Assembly: GCA_033026295.1 (NCBI GenBank)
Contig: CM065180.1
Location: 19,249,523-19,313,522 of the forward strand
Source: Channa striata
Taxonomy: Eukaryota; Chordata; Actinopteri; Anabantiformes; Channidae
Direction of reading: 5' to 3'
Length of the DNA stretch: 64,000 nucleotides
The position numbers and the translations under genes are program-made. Under the pieces are notes generated by a model. That model had not been told where the DNA came from, did no database searches, and worked only from the letters and a program-made list of their open reading frames with translations. Shown one piece after another: positions 43,524 through 53,930 of the stretch (position 1 is its first letter; each line of letters opens with the position of its first letter).

Positions 43524-43619
43524 GGTGGGAGCTTCTGATATTCTCTCCACTGACAGTCACATGTGACGCTTTTATAACCGTGTCACACAGATGATTAATG
43601 AGTTTGCATAAAGACGTGA

Positions 43620-44265
43620 CAGATGATGGTCACACACTGTGACTCAGCCTGTTATCAGTGTTCTTTAGTTTTTATAGTGTGTTTCTACTTTTACACTGGA
43701 ACATGTCAAAGCTGTAATGGAGTGACTTTCTTTACCACTGAAAGTTAAAGTGAAATAGTTTGTCATGATGTTTAATCTTTAGTTTTGAACTAAGATGATT
43801 GTTAGTAAGTTCATGTCATAATCAACAATGCAGAAAATTTATAGATACAAAGAAACATGAAGCCGTTTTAGGAACTAAAACCTGTGAGACAATATGTAAA
43901 ACCTGCTGCTGCTTCATTTGTCAAGTGATGCTTATAACATCTGTTTCACATCATGTTTCAGGTGATTATCCACCACAGGAAACTTAGTTACTGTGATTTC
44001 TACAATCATTTCTGCAGTAAAATATTTCTCATCAAACACAGTTTGTTCTCTCAGCAGTAAATAAAACTGTGACTTTATTTGTCACCAGCCGCGTGAAGGA
44101 CTGTAAATACATAAAGGAGGACGACAGTAAGATTCTGTGCAGCCGCTCAACTGTAGATTGAATTTCTCTTTGCTGTTATGTTTTATTCTTATGACTGTAA
44201 TTCTCTTGAATTCATGCAGTTCTTTTTAAAATTAACTTCCTCCACCTAAAACTGGGCAGATGGTG
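43620..44265. other. Intergenic, nothing recognised
   Basis: No V, RSS or mobile-element signature. Short open frames only. Confidence 0.45.
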
Positions 44266-44299
44266 AAACTGTTTTTGTGCAGCTGTTTCAGTCCCTGCG

Positions 44300-44592
44300 T
44301 CTCTCGAGCACAGAAGTAAACAGCAGAATCTTCTGTTGTCAGACTCGTGATCTGGAGGAACTGAGAGCTGCTGGGGACGTCTTCAGTCATGGTGAATCGA
44401 CTTTGGAAGGAGCTGCCGTAGGTAGGAGAGTTTGAACCTGTATTCATCCTCCCCATCCACACCAGAGCTTCCCCTGGTCTCTATCGTGTCCAGTGAATCT
44501 AGTTGTTTTCCATGTTATAACCAGATGTGACACATGACAAATTCACTGTGTCTCCAGGTCTGTTCACCTCAGACTGAGACTGTTCAGCCCGT
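44300..44592 (-). pseudogene. IGHV pseudogene, group D
   Basis: Duplicate of 15012-15262 that keeps its 3' end (FTMTEDVPSSSQFLQITSL, DSAVYFCARE). The RSS is decayed: nonamer ACAAAAACA 44270-44278, only 14 bp to a heptamer-like CGCAGGG at 44293-44299. The CDR1 stop TAG is shared with 15012-15262. No leader. Confidence 0.87.
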
Positions 44593-44726
44593 TCTCATTC
44601 CAGAGGCATCAAGACATGTCAGTCCCTTTGCGTTCCATGAAGAGCCAAGTTACCTGTTGGCATCAGTGATTGATGTCAAACTAGTGATATTTACAAAAAC
44701 GTAAAACTTATTATTATTATCATATT

Positions 44727-44779
44727 TTTAATAATAATATAATAATTATAATAATTATAATAATAATAATAATAATAAC

Positions 44780-44837
<58 letters not shown>
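44727..44837. repeat. (AAT)n microsatellite, interrupted
   Basis: Longer, interrupted allele of the tract at 15405-15480 in the duplicated segment. Confidence 0.95.
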
Positions 44838-44838
<1 letters not shown>

Positions 44839-45236
44839 ATTGCCTGTGATTAAACAATATTTTAGTGTTGCCATCTCTGCAGACATTTAAGCAAAGACAG
44901 AAGACACCTGACTTAAATCTTCAAGATGAAATCACATGATCACAATATGATTCATGAAACTGAAGTATATACCACATTTGATAATTATTGAAATTTAAAT
45001 TATCCTTAATTGTATTTTTAAGACCCCAACAATCTTATGGATATTGTAATGTAAACTCACAATGTAAAAGTGGTATTTTATAATAAATAAATTAAATAGT
45101 TACGTTCCCAAAAGATGTTGAGAGGATTGTTTGTTCCTAACAATATTATTGTTCTAAGTAGTATTAAAAAGTTATAGATAAGTTCCACTAATCTCTGGGT
45201 ATTTGTACAGGTCTGTTGGTGGTTTGTGTCACTGTG

Positions 45237-45700
45237 GGAAAACTATACCAGTAAACACGTGCACAGTAATAAACAGCTGTGTCCTCAGGCTGCAGATTCT
45301 GTCCAGTTAATTTCACAGAACTAGTAGAAGTGTCAGTGTTGTAAGAAAACTTGTTCTTCAGAGCATCATTTTGGTAAAAACTGCCTCCACCAAAACGATG
45401 ACAAATCCACTCCATCGGTTTTCCTTCACGGTGTCTGATCCAACCTGTTGCATAGCTGCTGCTAGTCAGAGAATAACCAGAGACCTGACAGCTGATGGAC
45501 AGTGTCTGTCCAGGCTGGACAACCACTGAGTCTGTCTGGATGAGATCAATACTGTTCACACCTGTGGAAACACAAACCAACATTATCTCCATCATTCCTG
45601 TGAATATTCTGTGTTTCTAATGTGTTTGTTAGTGAGAATCCACTGAAAGCTCCTCACAGGATCCAGCTGTCAGCAGCAGTATCAGAGCTACAGAGAACAT
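45237..45700 (-). CDS. ighv: IGHV segment, group C, intact, with an extended 3' coding end
   Basis: Leader 45658-45700 is MFSVALILLLTAGS. V exon 45237-45561: (C)VNSIDLIQTDSVVVQPGQ, ISCQVSGYSLTSSSYAT, GWIRHREGKPMEW, ICHRFGGGS with a Cys at the CDR2 edge, FYQNDALKNKFSYNTDTSTSSVKL, DTAVYYCAR, then VYWYSF before heptamer CACAGTG 45230-45236. Spacer 23, nonamer ACAAATACC 45198-45206. Perfect octamer at 45787-45794. It differs from its duplicate at 15879 in the extension (DWF against YSF) and around CDR2. It looks functional. Confidence 0.9.
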
Positions 45701-46124
45701 GGTTGATGGTGAAGCTCAGCTGATGGCAGCTCGTCCGTCCTCTCACTGACACACACACGCACTTCACCTCTTTATGAATAACATGTATTTGCATATTGTT
45801 GACTATTTTAATTTCTGCTTAGTGCACAGATACATATTTAAATAAAATTGTTATTTCCTGCAATTATTTGTAGACTGACAGAAAACATGTAAAGCAAAAT
45901 CATTCTAATAACTAAATTAAAAAATACTTATTTACTTATATACTGAGGACAGTGCGTAATAATTCTTAATACTTAAATACCTTTAATAAATTCTTTATAT
46001 TTACAATAAAAACACTGAGTATATTAATTTGTCTGTTTCAATTTTTTTTTTTGTTGCTTTTTCCCCAAATTATCTCCTTTGTTTCTTCCTTCACGGAGGC
46101 AAATCTATTTATAGTAACACTGTA

Positions 46125-46235
46125 AATCATTAACTCGGTGAGTGATTGTCCAGGTCTGATGACTACAGGCTCTAAGGGGGTGAGGGACTGGCCCTGAGCA
46201 GCTGGAAGAGACAGACACAGCAACTGCACAGGTTG
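46125..46235 (-). pseudogene. FR1/leader relic, fourth copy
   Basis: FR1-like stretch (AAQGQSLTPLEPVVIRPGQ and SLTE) joined to a hydrophobic leader-like run. No V exon body and no RSS. Confidence 0.6.
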
Positions 46236-47425
46236 ATATGAAGCTTTTAATACGCAGGCACAACAGGTGGAGACTGTTCATCAACCGCTTCAATTAAATT
46301 TTTTGTTGATTTTTTTTTATTAATTCAAAATGTAAATATTTAATTGATTCTTTATTTATTGCTTATTTATGTCTTTTCTACAGTGCGTTATAATAAAGTG
46401 GATTCCTGTGATGATAATAAATCTAGTGAAGCTGATCACTGCAACAAATCCAATAAGACCAAACAGAAAGTTTAGTTGATGATGTAAATGGAGGAAGAAG
46501 CGACTTCAGCACCACAGTAACCGTGACTGTGTCCTCAGTCACTGTTCATCTGTGTGAACTGGATCCTTGTGAGAATTTCTTTACAATAAGCTGAGACAGA
46601 CGGGTGACGAGTCCAGGGTGGACCCAAAAAAACTGATTTCCTCATTGTTTTGCCCAATAAAGCACATGACAGTCTCTCATTTATACAATTATACAACAAA
46701 AACAGTAGAAAATTAAGTCAATATATATTTAACTGAGTGTTTTGTGTATTTATTAATTATTATTTGACTGGTTCTGGAGGATTCTTTACATACTGTGATA
46801 CTCCAACTCTGCTTCACACTCCTGCAGACTAACAATTAAAACAGATTCAGTAAAGACATTCACCAAGTCAAATGTTTAATATTCATCTACAATCTCAGAG
46901 GAGACGTTTGAATAAAACTGTAAGTTAACAAGAGACGGGTTCAGTACGTTGATATTGGATTTTATTTCAGGGTTTTCAGCTTTTGTGACTGTCACAAATT
47001 ATTTGGTGTAAGTGTAATTTGTCATTTTTTAAACTCTTCAAATAAAGGGGAGGGTCGGGGTTGTTTTAGTACATTATTAAATAAATAATTTAACCTTTTG
47101 TTTTTTGGGGGGGTAGTTGAATTAATAACTGTCATATTTTATAAAACCTAATGTTAAGAAGTAAAAATACAAATTATTTCCTCTCAGCTGTGAGAGAGTT
47201 GAAGTTTAAAGTGACAGGAAAAGAATCTCTATCACTGGACAAAATAATCTATCAAAAAATGTGATTGGGATTTGTATTATTTATTGATTTATTGATTTTA
47301 TTTTTTCTAGGGATTGGATCTGAAATCATTCATGGTCTGTGGCTCCTCCTCTGGTGGTTTCATGTAACTAGTGTCAGACACTGAGGGGTTTTTGTTCAGC
47401 TCCACTGATGGTTTGTGTCACTGTG

Positions 47426-47869
47426 TCTGTCTCTGGCACAGTAATACACAGCAGTGTCTTCAGGCTGGACAACTTTAATAGTTACTGTCCCTGCAGACGT
47501 GTCTCTGCTGTAGCTGAACTTGTTCTTCAGAGCATTGTTTTGGTAAAAGTCTCCTCGTCCCCGTCGATGACAAATCCACTCCAGTGTTTTTCCTTCACGG
47601 TGTCTGATCCAACCTGTTGCATAGCTGTTATCAGTCAGAGAATAACCAGAGACCTGACAGCTGATGGACAGTGTCTGTCCAGGCTGGACAACCACTGAGT
47701 CTGTCTGGATGAGATCAATACTGTTCACACCTGTGGAAACACAAACCAACATTATCTCCATCATTCCTGTGAATATTCTGTGTTTCTAATGTGTTTGTTA
47801 GTGAGAATCCACTGAAAGCTCCTCACAGGATCCAGCTGTCAGCAGCAGTATCAGAGCTACAGAGAACAT
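47426..47869 (-). CDS. ighv: Mosaic IGHV segment: group C body with group B 3' end
   Basis: Leader 47827-47869 (MFSVALILLLTAGS), octamer at 47958-47965 and V exon start (47730) belong to group C: NSIDLIQTDSVVVQPGQ, SGYSLTDNSYAT, GWIRHREGKTLEW, ICHRRGRGD with the extra Cys, FYQNNALKNKFSYSRDTSAG. In FR3 the sequence passes through TVTIKVVQPED and from there (47426 to about 47470), with the RSS (heptamer CACAGTG 47419-47425, spacer 23, nonamer ACAAAAACC 47387-47395) and downstream palindromic flank, is group B. Compared with parents, about three codons (the TGQN region) are lost in frame. The frame is open and the gene may be functional, with a shortened FR3 loop. Confidence 0.9.
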
Positions 47870-47965
47870 GGTTGATGGTGAAGCTCAGCTGATGGCAGCT
47901 CGTCTGTCCTCTCACTGACACACACACACACACTTCACCACCTTATCAATGATGCACATTTGCAT

Positions 47966-48349
47966 AATTTAATATTTATACTCAGTGTTTTGTCAGTAGA
48001 ATGAAGGAACAACAAAATCAGACAAACGATAGATTTGCATTCCTACAAATGGCTGAAGGTTTGCAGTTATGTATAAAAAATGTTAAACATTTCTATTAAA
48101 AAAAAGGTGCTGACAGCATAAAGAACAATAGTTTTTCTTTTATAATTCTTCTCATGGTTCAAGTAAAAAATAGTTATATTGAGTTATTAAAAATCTAAGT
48201 CCGACTTTCTGTTGACTTTAAGCAGCAACATGTGACTCATTAATGCACTTCAAAGAAAAGTGTGTATTAAAGTAAGAAAAAAGCTACATAAAAATGTGTG
48301 GACAAAAATGAATCTGACATCCATAACTGCATTTATGATGAGTTTAGTA
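47966..48349. other. Intergenic, nothing recognised
   Basis: AT-rich; a short stretch near 48040-48080 resembles 28205-28260. No gene. Confidence 0.45.
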
Positions 48350-48388
48350 GGTTTTTGTACAGCTGTTCAACCAACTTCAGTCACTGTG

Positions 48389-48835
48389 TCTCTCGAGCAC
48401 AATAATAAACAGCAGAATCTTCAGTTTTCAGACTGTTCATCTGCAGATACACCTGCTGTATGCTGTTGTCTCTGGAGATGGTGAACCGGCCTTTCACTGA
48501 CTGAGAGTAGTGAGTGGTGGTACCACTAGGGTTGCTGATGTAAGCGATCCACTCCAGTCCTTTTCCAGGAGCCTGTCTGACCCAGCTCATCTCATAGTCA
48601 CTAAATGTGAATCCAGATCCAGTACAGGTCAGTCTGTGAGATTCTCCAGGTCTTTTAACAACTGGTTCAGATTCTGTCAGAGTCTGAGCATCAACACCTA
48701 TGAAGACACCAAACAAAATTACATGTGAGTTTAGATGTGAAGTTAAAATCCAATTATATCTATTGTAGATCAATAAACCTCTTCACCTGTCCAGCAGAGA
48801 GTTAACAGCAACAGTCCTGTCCTACAGTCCATCAT
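48389..48835 (-). CDS. ighv: IGHV segment, group A, intact
   Basis: Leader 48787-48835 (MMDCRTGLLLLTLCWTG). V exon 48389-48697 after a TAG acceptor: GVDAQTLTESEPVVKRPGES, LTCTGSGFTFSDYEM, SWVRQAPGKGLEW, CDR2 ISNPSGTT, SVKGRFTISRDNSIQQ, DSAVYYCARE. RSS: heptamer CACAGTG 48382-48388, spacer 23, nonamer ACAAAAACC 48350-48358. Intron and promoter match those of the gene at 40847-41287. It looks functional. Confidence 0.92.
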
Positions 48836-49365
48836 GTCCAACTGTGTGTCCACTGTCCTCTGTCGTCCTCTCTGCAGACACATAAGTAGAGCTGGAGGAC
48901 ATCTGAGTTTTGCATTAACTCCTCCTCAAATGGCCGAAGCCAGAAACTCAAACAAGAACAGTGAGAACATGAAGACAACACGTTTGAATATGTGAACTTA
49001 TAGCTGTAATTTAGACGTGTTTTTGATTCCACTTCTGTCTCCTCCAAGATAAATTATTAGAGGAACGTTCTTTTTAACTCTAATAAAATGTGAGTATTAC
49101 TTTATAAATTTACATCAGCTTCCTCTTCACTCACACTCCTCAGATCATCTTAGAATAGTGGAGACTTTGTTTCTTACTGTGTGTTTTACTCCTGCTGTCA
49201 TTACTGGGAACAATTACTGTTAGTTACAGCAAATAACCATGTTTTTGTTGAGCACAAGAAACAGGAAGTTACAAACCTCAACAACAGCTGATCGTTGCAT
49301 AAGCTGCATTGTGTGGACAACTGTGCGTCTTAGTCATAACTGAGAAATTAGTACGAGTTACACAG

Positions 49366-49634
49366 ACAGTCGCCTCCAAAAGTATTTGAACAGCAAGACT
49401 TTTTTTTATTTTGCTGTAAACTGAAGATCTGAGCAGGTTAAAGGTCAAAACATTCATCAATCCACATTGAAGATTGGACTTTTTGTGTAAAATGACTCAC
49501 AGTCTCTCTCTGGGTTTTTATTTTAAGCTTTAATGATAAACTTGTTTTTAGTGAATATTAATTTTGTGTTTATCCAACACTGAGCAGGTAAAAGAAGGAT
49601 TTATGAAGTTCACATGTATTTGGAGGCATTTTGA
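49366..49634. mobile_element. Decayed Tc1/mariner-type remnant
   Basis: Left end ACAGTCGCCTCCAAAAGTA and, after GAACAGCAAGACTTTT, an inward sequence; the right end contains the reverse motif (TATTTGGAGGCATT at 49619-49632). The spacing of about 270 bp and lack of an open frame suggest a short non-autonomous or internally deleted element. Confidence 0.6.
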
Positions 49635-49851
49635 ACAAACTGTATCATAAAGTATTTATACTTCACAAAACAAACAAACACATTCAAATTTACATCAGGT
49701 GACAATTTTTTAAACTGCAATAACAAAAAACATGTTTGTGTTAAAGTGTTTAGATGATGTAAAAGTAAAATGTAAAGAAAAAGACAGTGAAAGTCTGACT
49801 TTGTTTGACTTGGAGTTTTTGTTCAGTGGTTCAACCTCCTGTGTCACTGTG

Positions 49852-50292
49852 AGTCTCTGGCACAATAATAAACAGCAGAATCTTCAGTTTTTAGACTGTT
49901 CATCTGCAGATACACCTGATCTCTGCTGTTGTCTCTGGAGACGGTGAACCGGCCTTTCACTGAGTCTGAGTAGAAGATGCTAGTAACTTGGATTTCAGCG
50001 GATCCACTCCAGTCCCTTTCCAGGAGCCTGTCTGATCCAAACCATGTATGGATCACTACTGAATCCTGAGTATGTGCAGGTCAGTCTGTGGGATTCTCCA
50101 GGTCTTTTAACAACTAGTTTGGACTCAGTCAGTGTTTGAGCCTCAGAACCTGCAGAAATTAAAGCAACTCATTAATTATCACAGTCACATTGTCTTAAAT
50201 TCAGACAGTTTGACCCAAAAATTATTATTTTCCTCACCAGTCAGATTAATAACCAGGATGGGGAAAGTAACTAAATAATCAGGTCTGATCAT
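49852..50292 (-). pseudogene. ighv: IGHV pseudogene, group A', frameshift before CDR2
   Basis: Leader 50238-50292 begins MIRPDYLVTFPILVINLTG. V exon 49852-50149 starts GSEAQTLTES, but an extra base after LEW (plus strand CAGCGGATCCACTCC at 49996) shifts the frame. FR3 is intact in the other frame (YSDSVKGRFTVSRDNSRDQ, DSAVYYCARD). RSS: heptamer CACAGTG 49845-49851, spacer 22, nonamer ACAAAAACT 49814-49822. The octamer is decayed to ATGTAAAT near 50395-50402. Confidence 0.88.
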
Positions 50293-50409
50293 TGTAAAAG
50301 TCCCTTGTCTCTGTCCAGTCCACAGTGTCTCTGTCAGTGATTTAGTTGCTGTTCTTCAGTCTGTGTCACATATGTAGAGATGGAAGAATCCCACATTTAC
50401 ATTGACTCC

Positions 50410-50868
50410 TCCTCCTCAAATGAGCTCATCTCTCACATTTCTTCCTTTGATTCATTGGACGTCTCACCTTCACTTTTCCTCTTGTATGTTTCAGTATTTA
50501 TGTGGCAGTTTTCCAATCACAGTCATGAGTCACTTAAACACAGTCTGCAGGTAAATCTGCTTAAAATCACTCTCTTTGATAATTATTAGAGATCAAATGT
50601 TTATTGTGTTTCATTCATAAAATTATTATTTATTCTGCTCAGCAGCCTTTGGTTTGCTAAACAATGGGGTGGAAATGTTGATTGTAAATGTCCAAATACA
50701 TAAGAATCATTGTTATATATTTTTTTCATTTTAACACTGTGAAATAAAAAGCACAAACCAGCAGCTGCTTCTGTCATGTGTGTTGATGACATGAACGAGA
50801 CCATTGACATGTTCGTCTTAGTGTCTGACTATTTTCCATCTTGTGCTGCAGGAAAAAAGAATGTGTGG
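50410..50868. other. Intergenic; last part duplicated at 8223-8340
   Basis: 50745-50868 is near-identical to 8218-8339, the outer flank of the group F RSS. The rest shows no feature. Confidence 0.55.
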
Positions 50869-50907
50869 AGTTTTTGTTCAGCCTCTGTTCAATTGAACCA
50901 GTGTGTG

Positions 50908-51208
50908 TCTGTGGCACAGTAAGACACAGCAGAGTCCTCTGTCTTTAAGTTGGACAGTGTCACATGCACCAGGCTGTTGCTGTCGTCTCTACTGATTTGT
51001 GCACGTCCACTCACGCTGCTGCCGTACGTGTTACTGCTGGCAGAAGACCAGCCGACCCCGATCCACTCCAGTCCTTTTCCTGCAGCTTGTCTGATCCAGT
51101 TTGTCCAGTAGCTGTCCACAGAATAAGAGACGTGACAGGTGATGGACAGACGTTGACCTGGCTGCACAGTCACAGACTCTGGCTGTGTCAACTCTTCACA
51201 CTTCACAC
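50908..51208 (-). pseudogene. ighv: Mosaic IGHV V exon (group B 5' half, group F 3' half), leaderless
   Basis: The open exon starts as group B (VKCEELTQPESV, ITCHVSYSVDSYW, NWIRQAAGKGLEW) and from CDR2 on is group F: GWSSASSNT, SVSGRAQISRDDSNSLVHV, DSAVSYCAT. RSS: heptamer CACACAC 50901-50907, spacer 23, nonamer ACAAAAACT 50869-50877. The intron keeps about 40 bp of group B sequence (to about 51256) and then changes to unrelated DNA, so the leader and promoter are gone. It is the last V before the 11-kb gap. Confidence 0.85.
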
Positions 51209-51256
51209 CTGTTAAAAGAAGAACATGAAATGAAATATCATGTTATGCTGCAAAAA

Positions 51257-51640
51257 CATAAGGAGGCAATCAACCAAGCAATTTTGTAGTAAAATGAGCA
51301 CTGTGCAACTGACACAGGCTGCCTTCTTTGAAAAGTACTTTATCAAACATTATCAGAAACCTCACAGTCCTTCTCATGACTCCTCTGTGGACATATTCAC
51401 ACACTGTCTGCGAGTGTCTGCAGGCTCCACAGCAGAAGACACACACCTTCACAAATTCCAAGACCCTCGTTGCACGAGTCCTTTATTCTTTTACTCTCAC
51501 AGTGTCTGTTTTCTTTTAATGTTTCGATTTATTCCACATTTTATTTAATGTTGTGCACCTTACTTCATCACGTTGAATGTGCTGTAATTTCGTTGTACCC
51601 ACTTATTGTGCAGTGACGTCAGAGTTTATTCCATTCCATC
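51257..51640. repeat. Probable LINE-type 3' region, partial
   Basis: The stretch ending near 51595 with GCTGTAATTTCGTTGTACCC resembles the 3' ends of fish non-LTR elements. It starts where V homology stops, so an insertion may have removed the leader of the V at 50908. No diagnostic reverse-transcriptase frame is present. Confidence 0.4.
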
Positions 51641-52019
51641 CTAAAGTGTCCAAAAAGCGATCCGATGATTCCATAAACCTGCAGTGGATCCTCTGCAGAG
51701 CTCTGTCCATGATCACGTCCATCATGAGTTTTGTTTTTTACAACCCTCTGTGATTCCACTTAACGCATCACCTGCTCAATAAAGGCGTCTGACGTCACAC
51801 GCTGAAACCCGCGTGAACCCCGAGTTGCGGTGGTCCTGTCGTGACGTAAACGGGCCGCCGAGTGTTTTTCCTACAAAGTCCGAACTTTAAAACAGTCCGG
51901 AGCGGAAAAGGTGTCGGACACCGCCGCGGACGGTGAGTGACGGACCTGTACGTGAAGTTTGGAGAGAGTTTAAATTGTGACTGATCGTGTCAGGCCCGAC
52001 GCCAGCGCGACATGTCTGT

Positions 52020-52054
<35 letters not shown>

Positions 52055-52260
52055 TGTGACAGTCACATTTGTTCGGGCCCGTTTGAACCGAGCTAACAGG
52101 GGTTTGGCGCGCGGCCTGTGGAGGCGCCTCCAAACGCACCTGACGCGGATCAGCGGGAGACGCGGGAAACGAACGTCGGCGTTCGACTGTTTCACTGTAG
52201 CGTCGTTTCTGTGACGAAGCTGAGACACACACGGAGGTTTTAGGACGAAGTGATGACGTG
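51614..52260 (+). promoter_or_regulatory. CpG-rich promoter-like region
   Basis: The window's only strongly GC- and CpG-rich stretch (51780-52260). It holds two perfect CRE sites TGACGTCA (51614-51621 and 51790-51797), a half site TGACGTAA (51842-51849), a TATA-like TTTAAAAC (51886-51893) and, after GTGTCGGACACCGCCG, a strong donor CG|GTGAGTG at 51932/51933. A (GT)n run lies at 52021-52050. This composition contrasts with the AT-rich V array and suggests a housekeeping-type start of transcription to the right. Confidence 0.6.
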
Positions 52261-52929
52261 AACACACAGCAGCACGTGTCTGCAGCTGCAGGCCGCTGGT
52301 TTTTATTCAAACTGTGCAGTGAAGCCTTTGAAAGCATCTGAAACATTTCACTTCCGCTGTCAGCAGCTTTTAAAAATGGGGTTTGAGGAGCGTCTTTAAA
52401 TCCTAAACTGCTTGAATGGAGACTGGGACTAAAAGTTAATGGGGCCTTCAGCCTACATGACTTCAATGAACTGAGGCATGATGCATAAAATCTCCAAAAA
52501 TATTTTACTTTTCAAATCAAATACTAATGCGGCTTTTCACAAACCTGACAACTTTTTCAAACACGTTGATGACGTTGTTGTGTTGAATCCTTGTCTTTGC
52601 TGCCATGTCACAAACCGCTCGTGGGAGAATTAATGTTTAAAATTTCTTTACCTATTATTAACTGACCTTAGTTAGGGATGTACTGTGGATGGTTTAGTGC
52701 TGATAGATATCAGGGCTTCAAAGATCACATGTGAAAATTGATTGGCTTTTGTCTTAAACCATCTGGAAACACGAGATAAAAATCCTGAGCTCTTAAGTTG
52801 ATTAAGTGAACGTAGAAGTAATGTGGTTCTCCTCTTTCTTCAGGATTATCTCTGAAATGGAACACACATCAGTAAGGCAACCGACGCAGAGAGTTCTTCG
52901 TAACCTGAAACCTTCAGGTTGGCTCTTGA

Positions 52930-52950
52930 CTTTTCTTTTCACAGGTGAGT
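52930..52950 (+). promoter_or_regulatory. Recursive-splice-like site
   Basis: A pyrimidine run CTTTTCTTTTCACAG is directly followed by GTGAGT (52945-52950), an acceptor fused to a donor with no exon between. This is the form of ratchet points in recursive splicing. It lies 73 bp after the donor of the exon-like piece 52844-52871. Confidence 0.45.
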
Positions 52951-53169
52951 ACAAAGAACTCGTATCACTAACCACCCATACTTTAAAATGGTTTGTTGGC
53001 GCAGAAGTGATGAAGCAAACTGAACACTGCTCGATTTGTGCGTGGCAGTGAAAACTGTGCCCAAAAATTACCTCATGACTACATCCAGGCTAAGATTTTC
53101 CTTTTTTTTTTCCTTCCCACAGGTAGATCTACGAACTGTAAGTCACAAATTTCTTTTATTTTGCTCTTT

Positions 53170-53328
53170 GGCTGCCGTGCCAGAACTGTTTTGTCTTGGC
53201 TGCCGTGCCAGAACTGTTTTGTCTTGGCTGCCGTGCCAGAACTGTTTTGTCTTGGCTGCCGTGCCAGAACTGTTTTGTCTTGGCTGCCGTGCCAGAACTG
53301 TTTTGTCTTGGCTGCCATGCCACTTCTC
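53170..53328. repeat. 28-bp tandem repeat, about 5.7 copies
   Basis: Units begin GGCTGCCGTGCCAGAACTG at 53170, 53198, 53226, 53254, 53282 and (partial) 53310, almost identical. The GGCTGCCGTGCC motif recurs singly in this region (for example 54337, 55263), sometimes with a CCATG variant. The long open frames here are by-products of the repeat. Confidence 0.95.
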
Positions 53329-53443
53329 TAGCTCGCTCTCTCTCTCTAGCTCGCTCTCTCTCTCTAGCTCGCTCTCTCTCTCTAGCTCGCTCTCTCTCTC
53401 TAGCTCGCTCTCTCTAGCTCTCTCTCTAGCTCTCTCTCTCTAG
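53329..53443. repeat. 18-bp TAGCTCGCTCTC-rich tandem repeat
   Basis: Units TAGCTCGCTCTCTCTCTC begin about every 18 bp from 53329, shortening to 12-14 bp at the right end. It directly follows the 28-bp array. Confidence 0.93.
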
Positions 53444-53520
53444 CCAACATGATTTCCATGCCACTGTTGGTGGCATATTGGTGCCATTCATAACCTGACA
53501 TTTTTTTGTTTTTACTGCGC

Positions 53521-53826
53521 CGCTGTGCCCCCTCTGTGGTGTTTTGCTTGGCTGCTGTGCCCCCTCTGTGGTGTTTTGGCTTGTGTTGTGGCCGCAGTGC
53601 CCCCCTCTGTGGTGTTTTGGCTGGTGTTGTGGCCGCAGTGCCCCATCTGTGGTGTTTTGGCTGGTGATGTGGCCGCAGTGCCCCCTCTGTGGTGTTTTGG
53701 CTGGTGTTGTGGCCGCAGTGCCCCCTCTGTGGTGTTTTGGCTGGTGTTGTGGCCGCAGTGCCCCCTCTGTGCTGTTTTGGCTGGTGTTGTGGCCGCAGTG
53801 CCCCCTCTGTGGTGTTGTGGCTGCAG
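53521..53826. repeat. 40-bp minisatellite, about 7 copies
   Basis: Unit CCCCCTCTGTGGTGTTTTGG plus CTGGTGTTGTGGCCGCAGTG, exact 40-bp spacing at 53641, 53681, 53721 and 53761. Open frames in both directions across it arise because 40 bp is not a multiple of three and stops are rare in the unit. Confidence 0.95.
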
Positions 53827-53846
53827 TAACATATTTATTTGCGTCT

Positions 53847-53930
53847 GTTCATCAATCGTCCGTCCGCCGTTTGTCAATTGTCCGTCCGTCATTCGTCCGT
53901 CGTTCCTCAATCGTCCGCCCGTCGCACATG
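53847..53930. repeat. CGTC/CGTCCG-rich simple repeat
   Basis: Loose repeats of TCGTCCGTC-type words; a cleaner run of TTCG then TCCG units lies at 54559-54609. Both precede the exon-like modules. Confidence 0.8.

Larger units (their letters stand above)
44345..47060. repeat. Segmental duplication of about 2.6 kb, copy 2
   Basis: Parallel to 15012-17700 with the same order of group D pseudogene, AAT tract, group C gene, FR1 relic and spacer. From about 46800 it continues with the spacer seen at 42470-43000 rather than that at 17450-17800. Confidence 0.85.

Noticed and set aside
51887..52466. Minus-strand frames of 126 and 158 codons over the CpG-rich region.
   Set aside because: Composition-driven; they run through the (GT)n repeat and show no domain.
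52985..53095. Possible box C/D snoRNA (GTGATGA followed by CTGA) in an early intron.
   Set aside because: Only a C-box-like and an internal CTGA are present; no closing D box or terminal stem at the right distance.
53170..53328. 28-bp direct repeats considered as a CRISPR-like array.
   Set aside because: The units are contiguous with no spacers, and the genome is a vertebrate.
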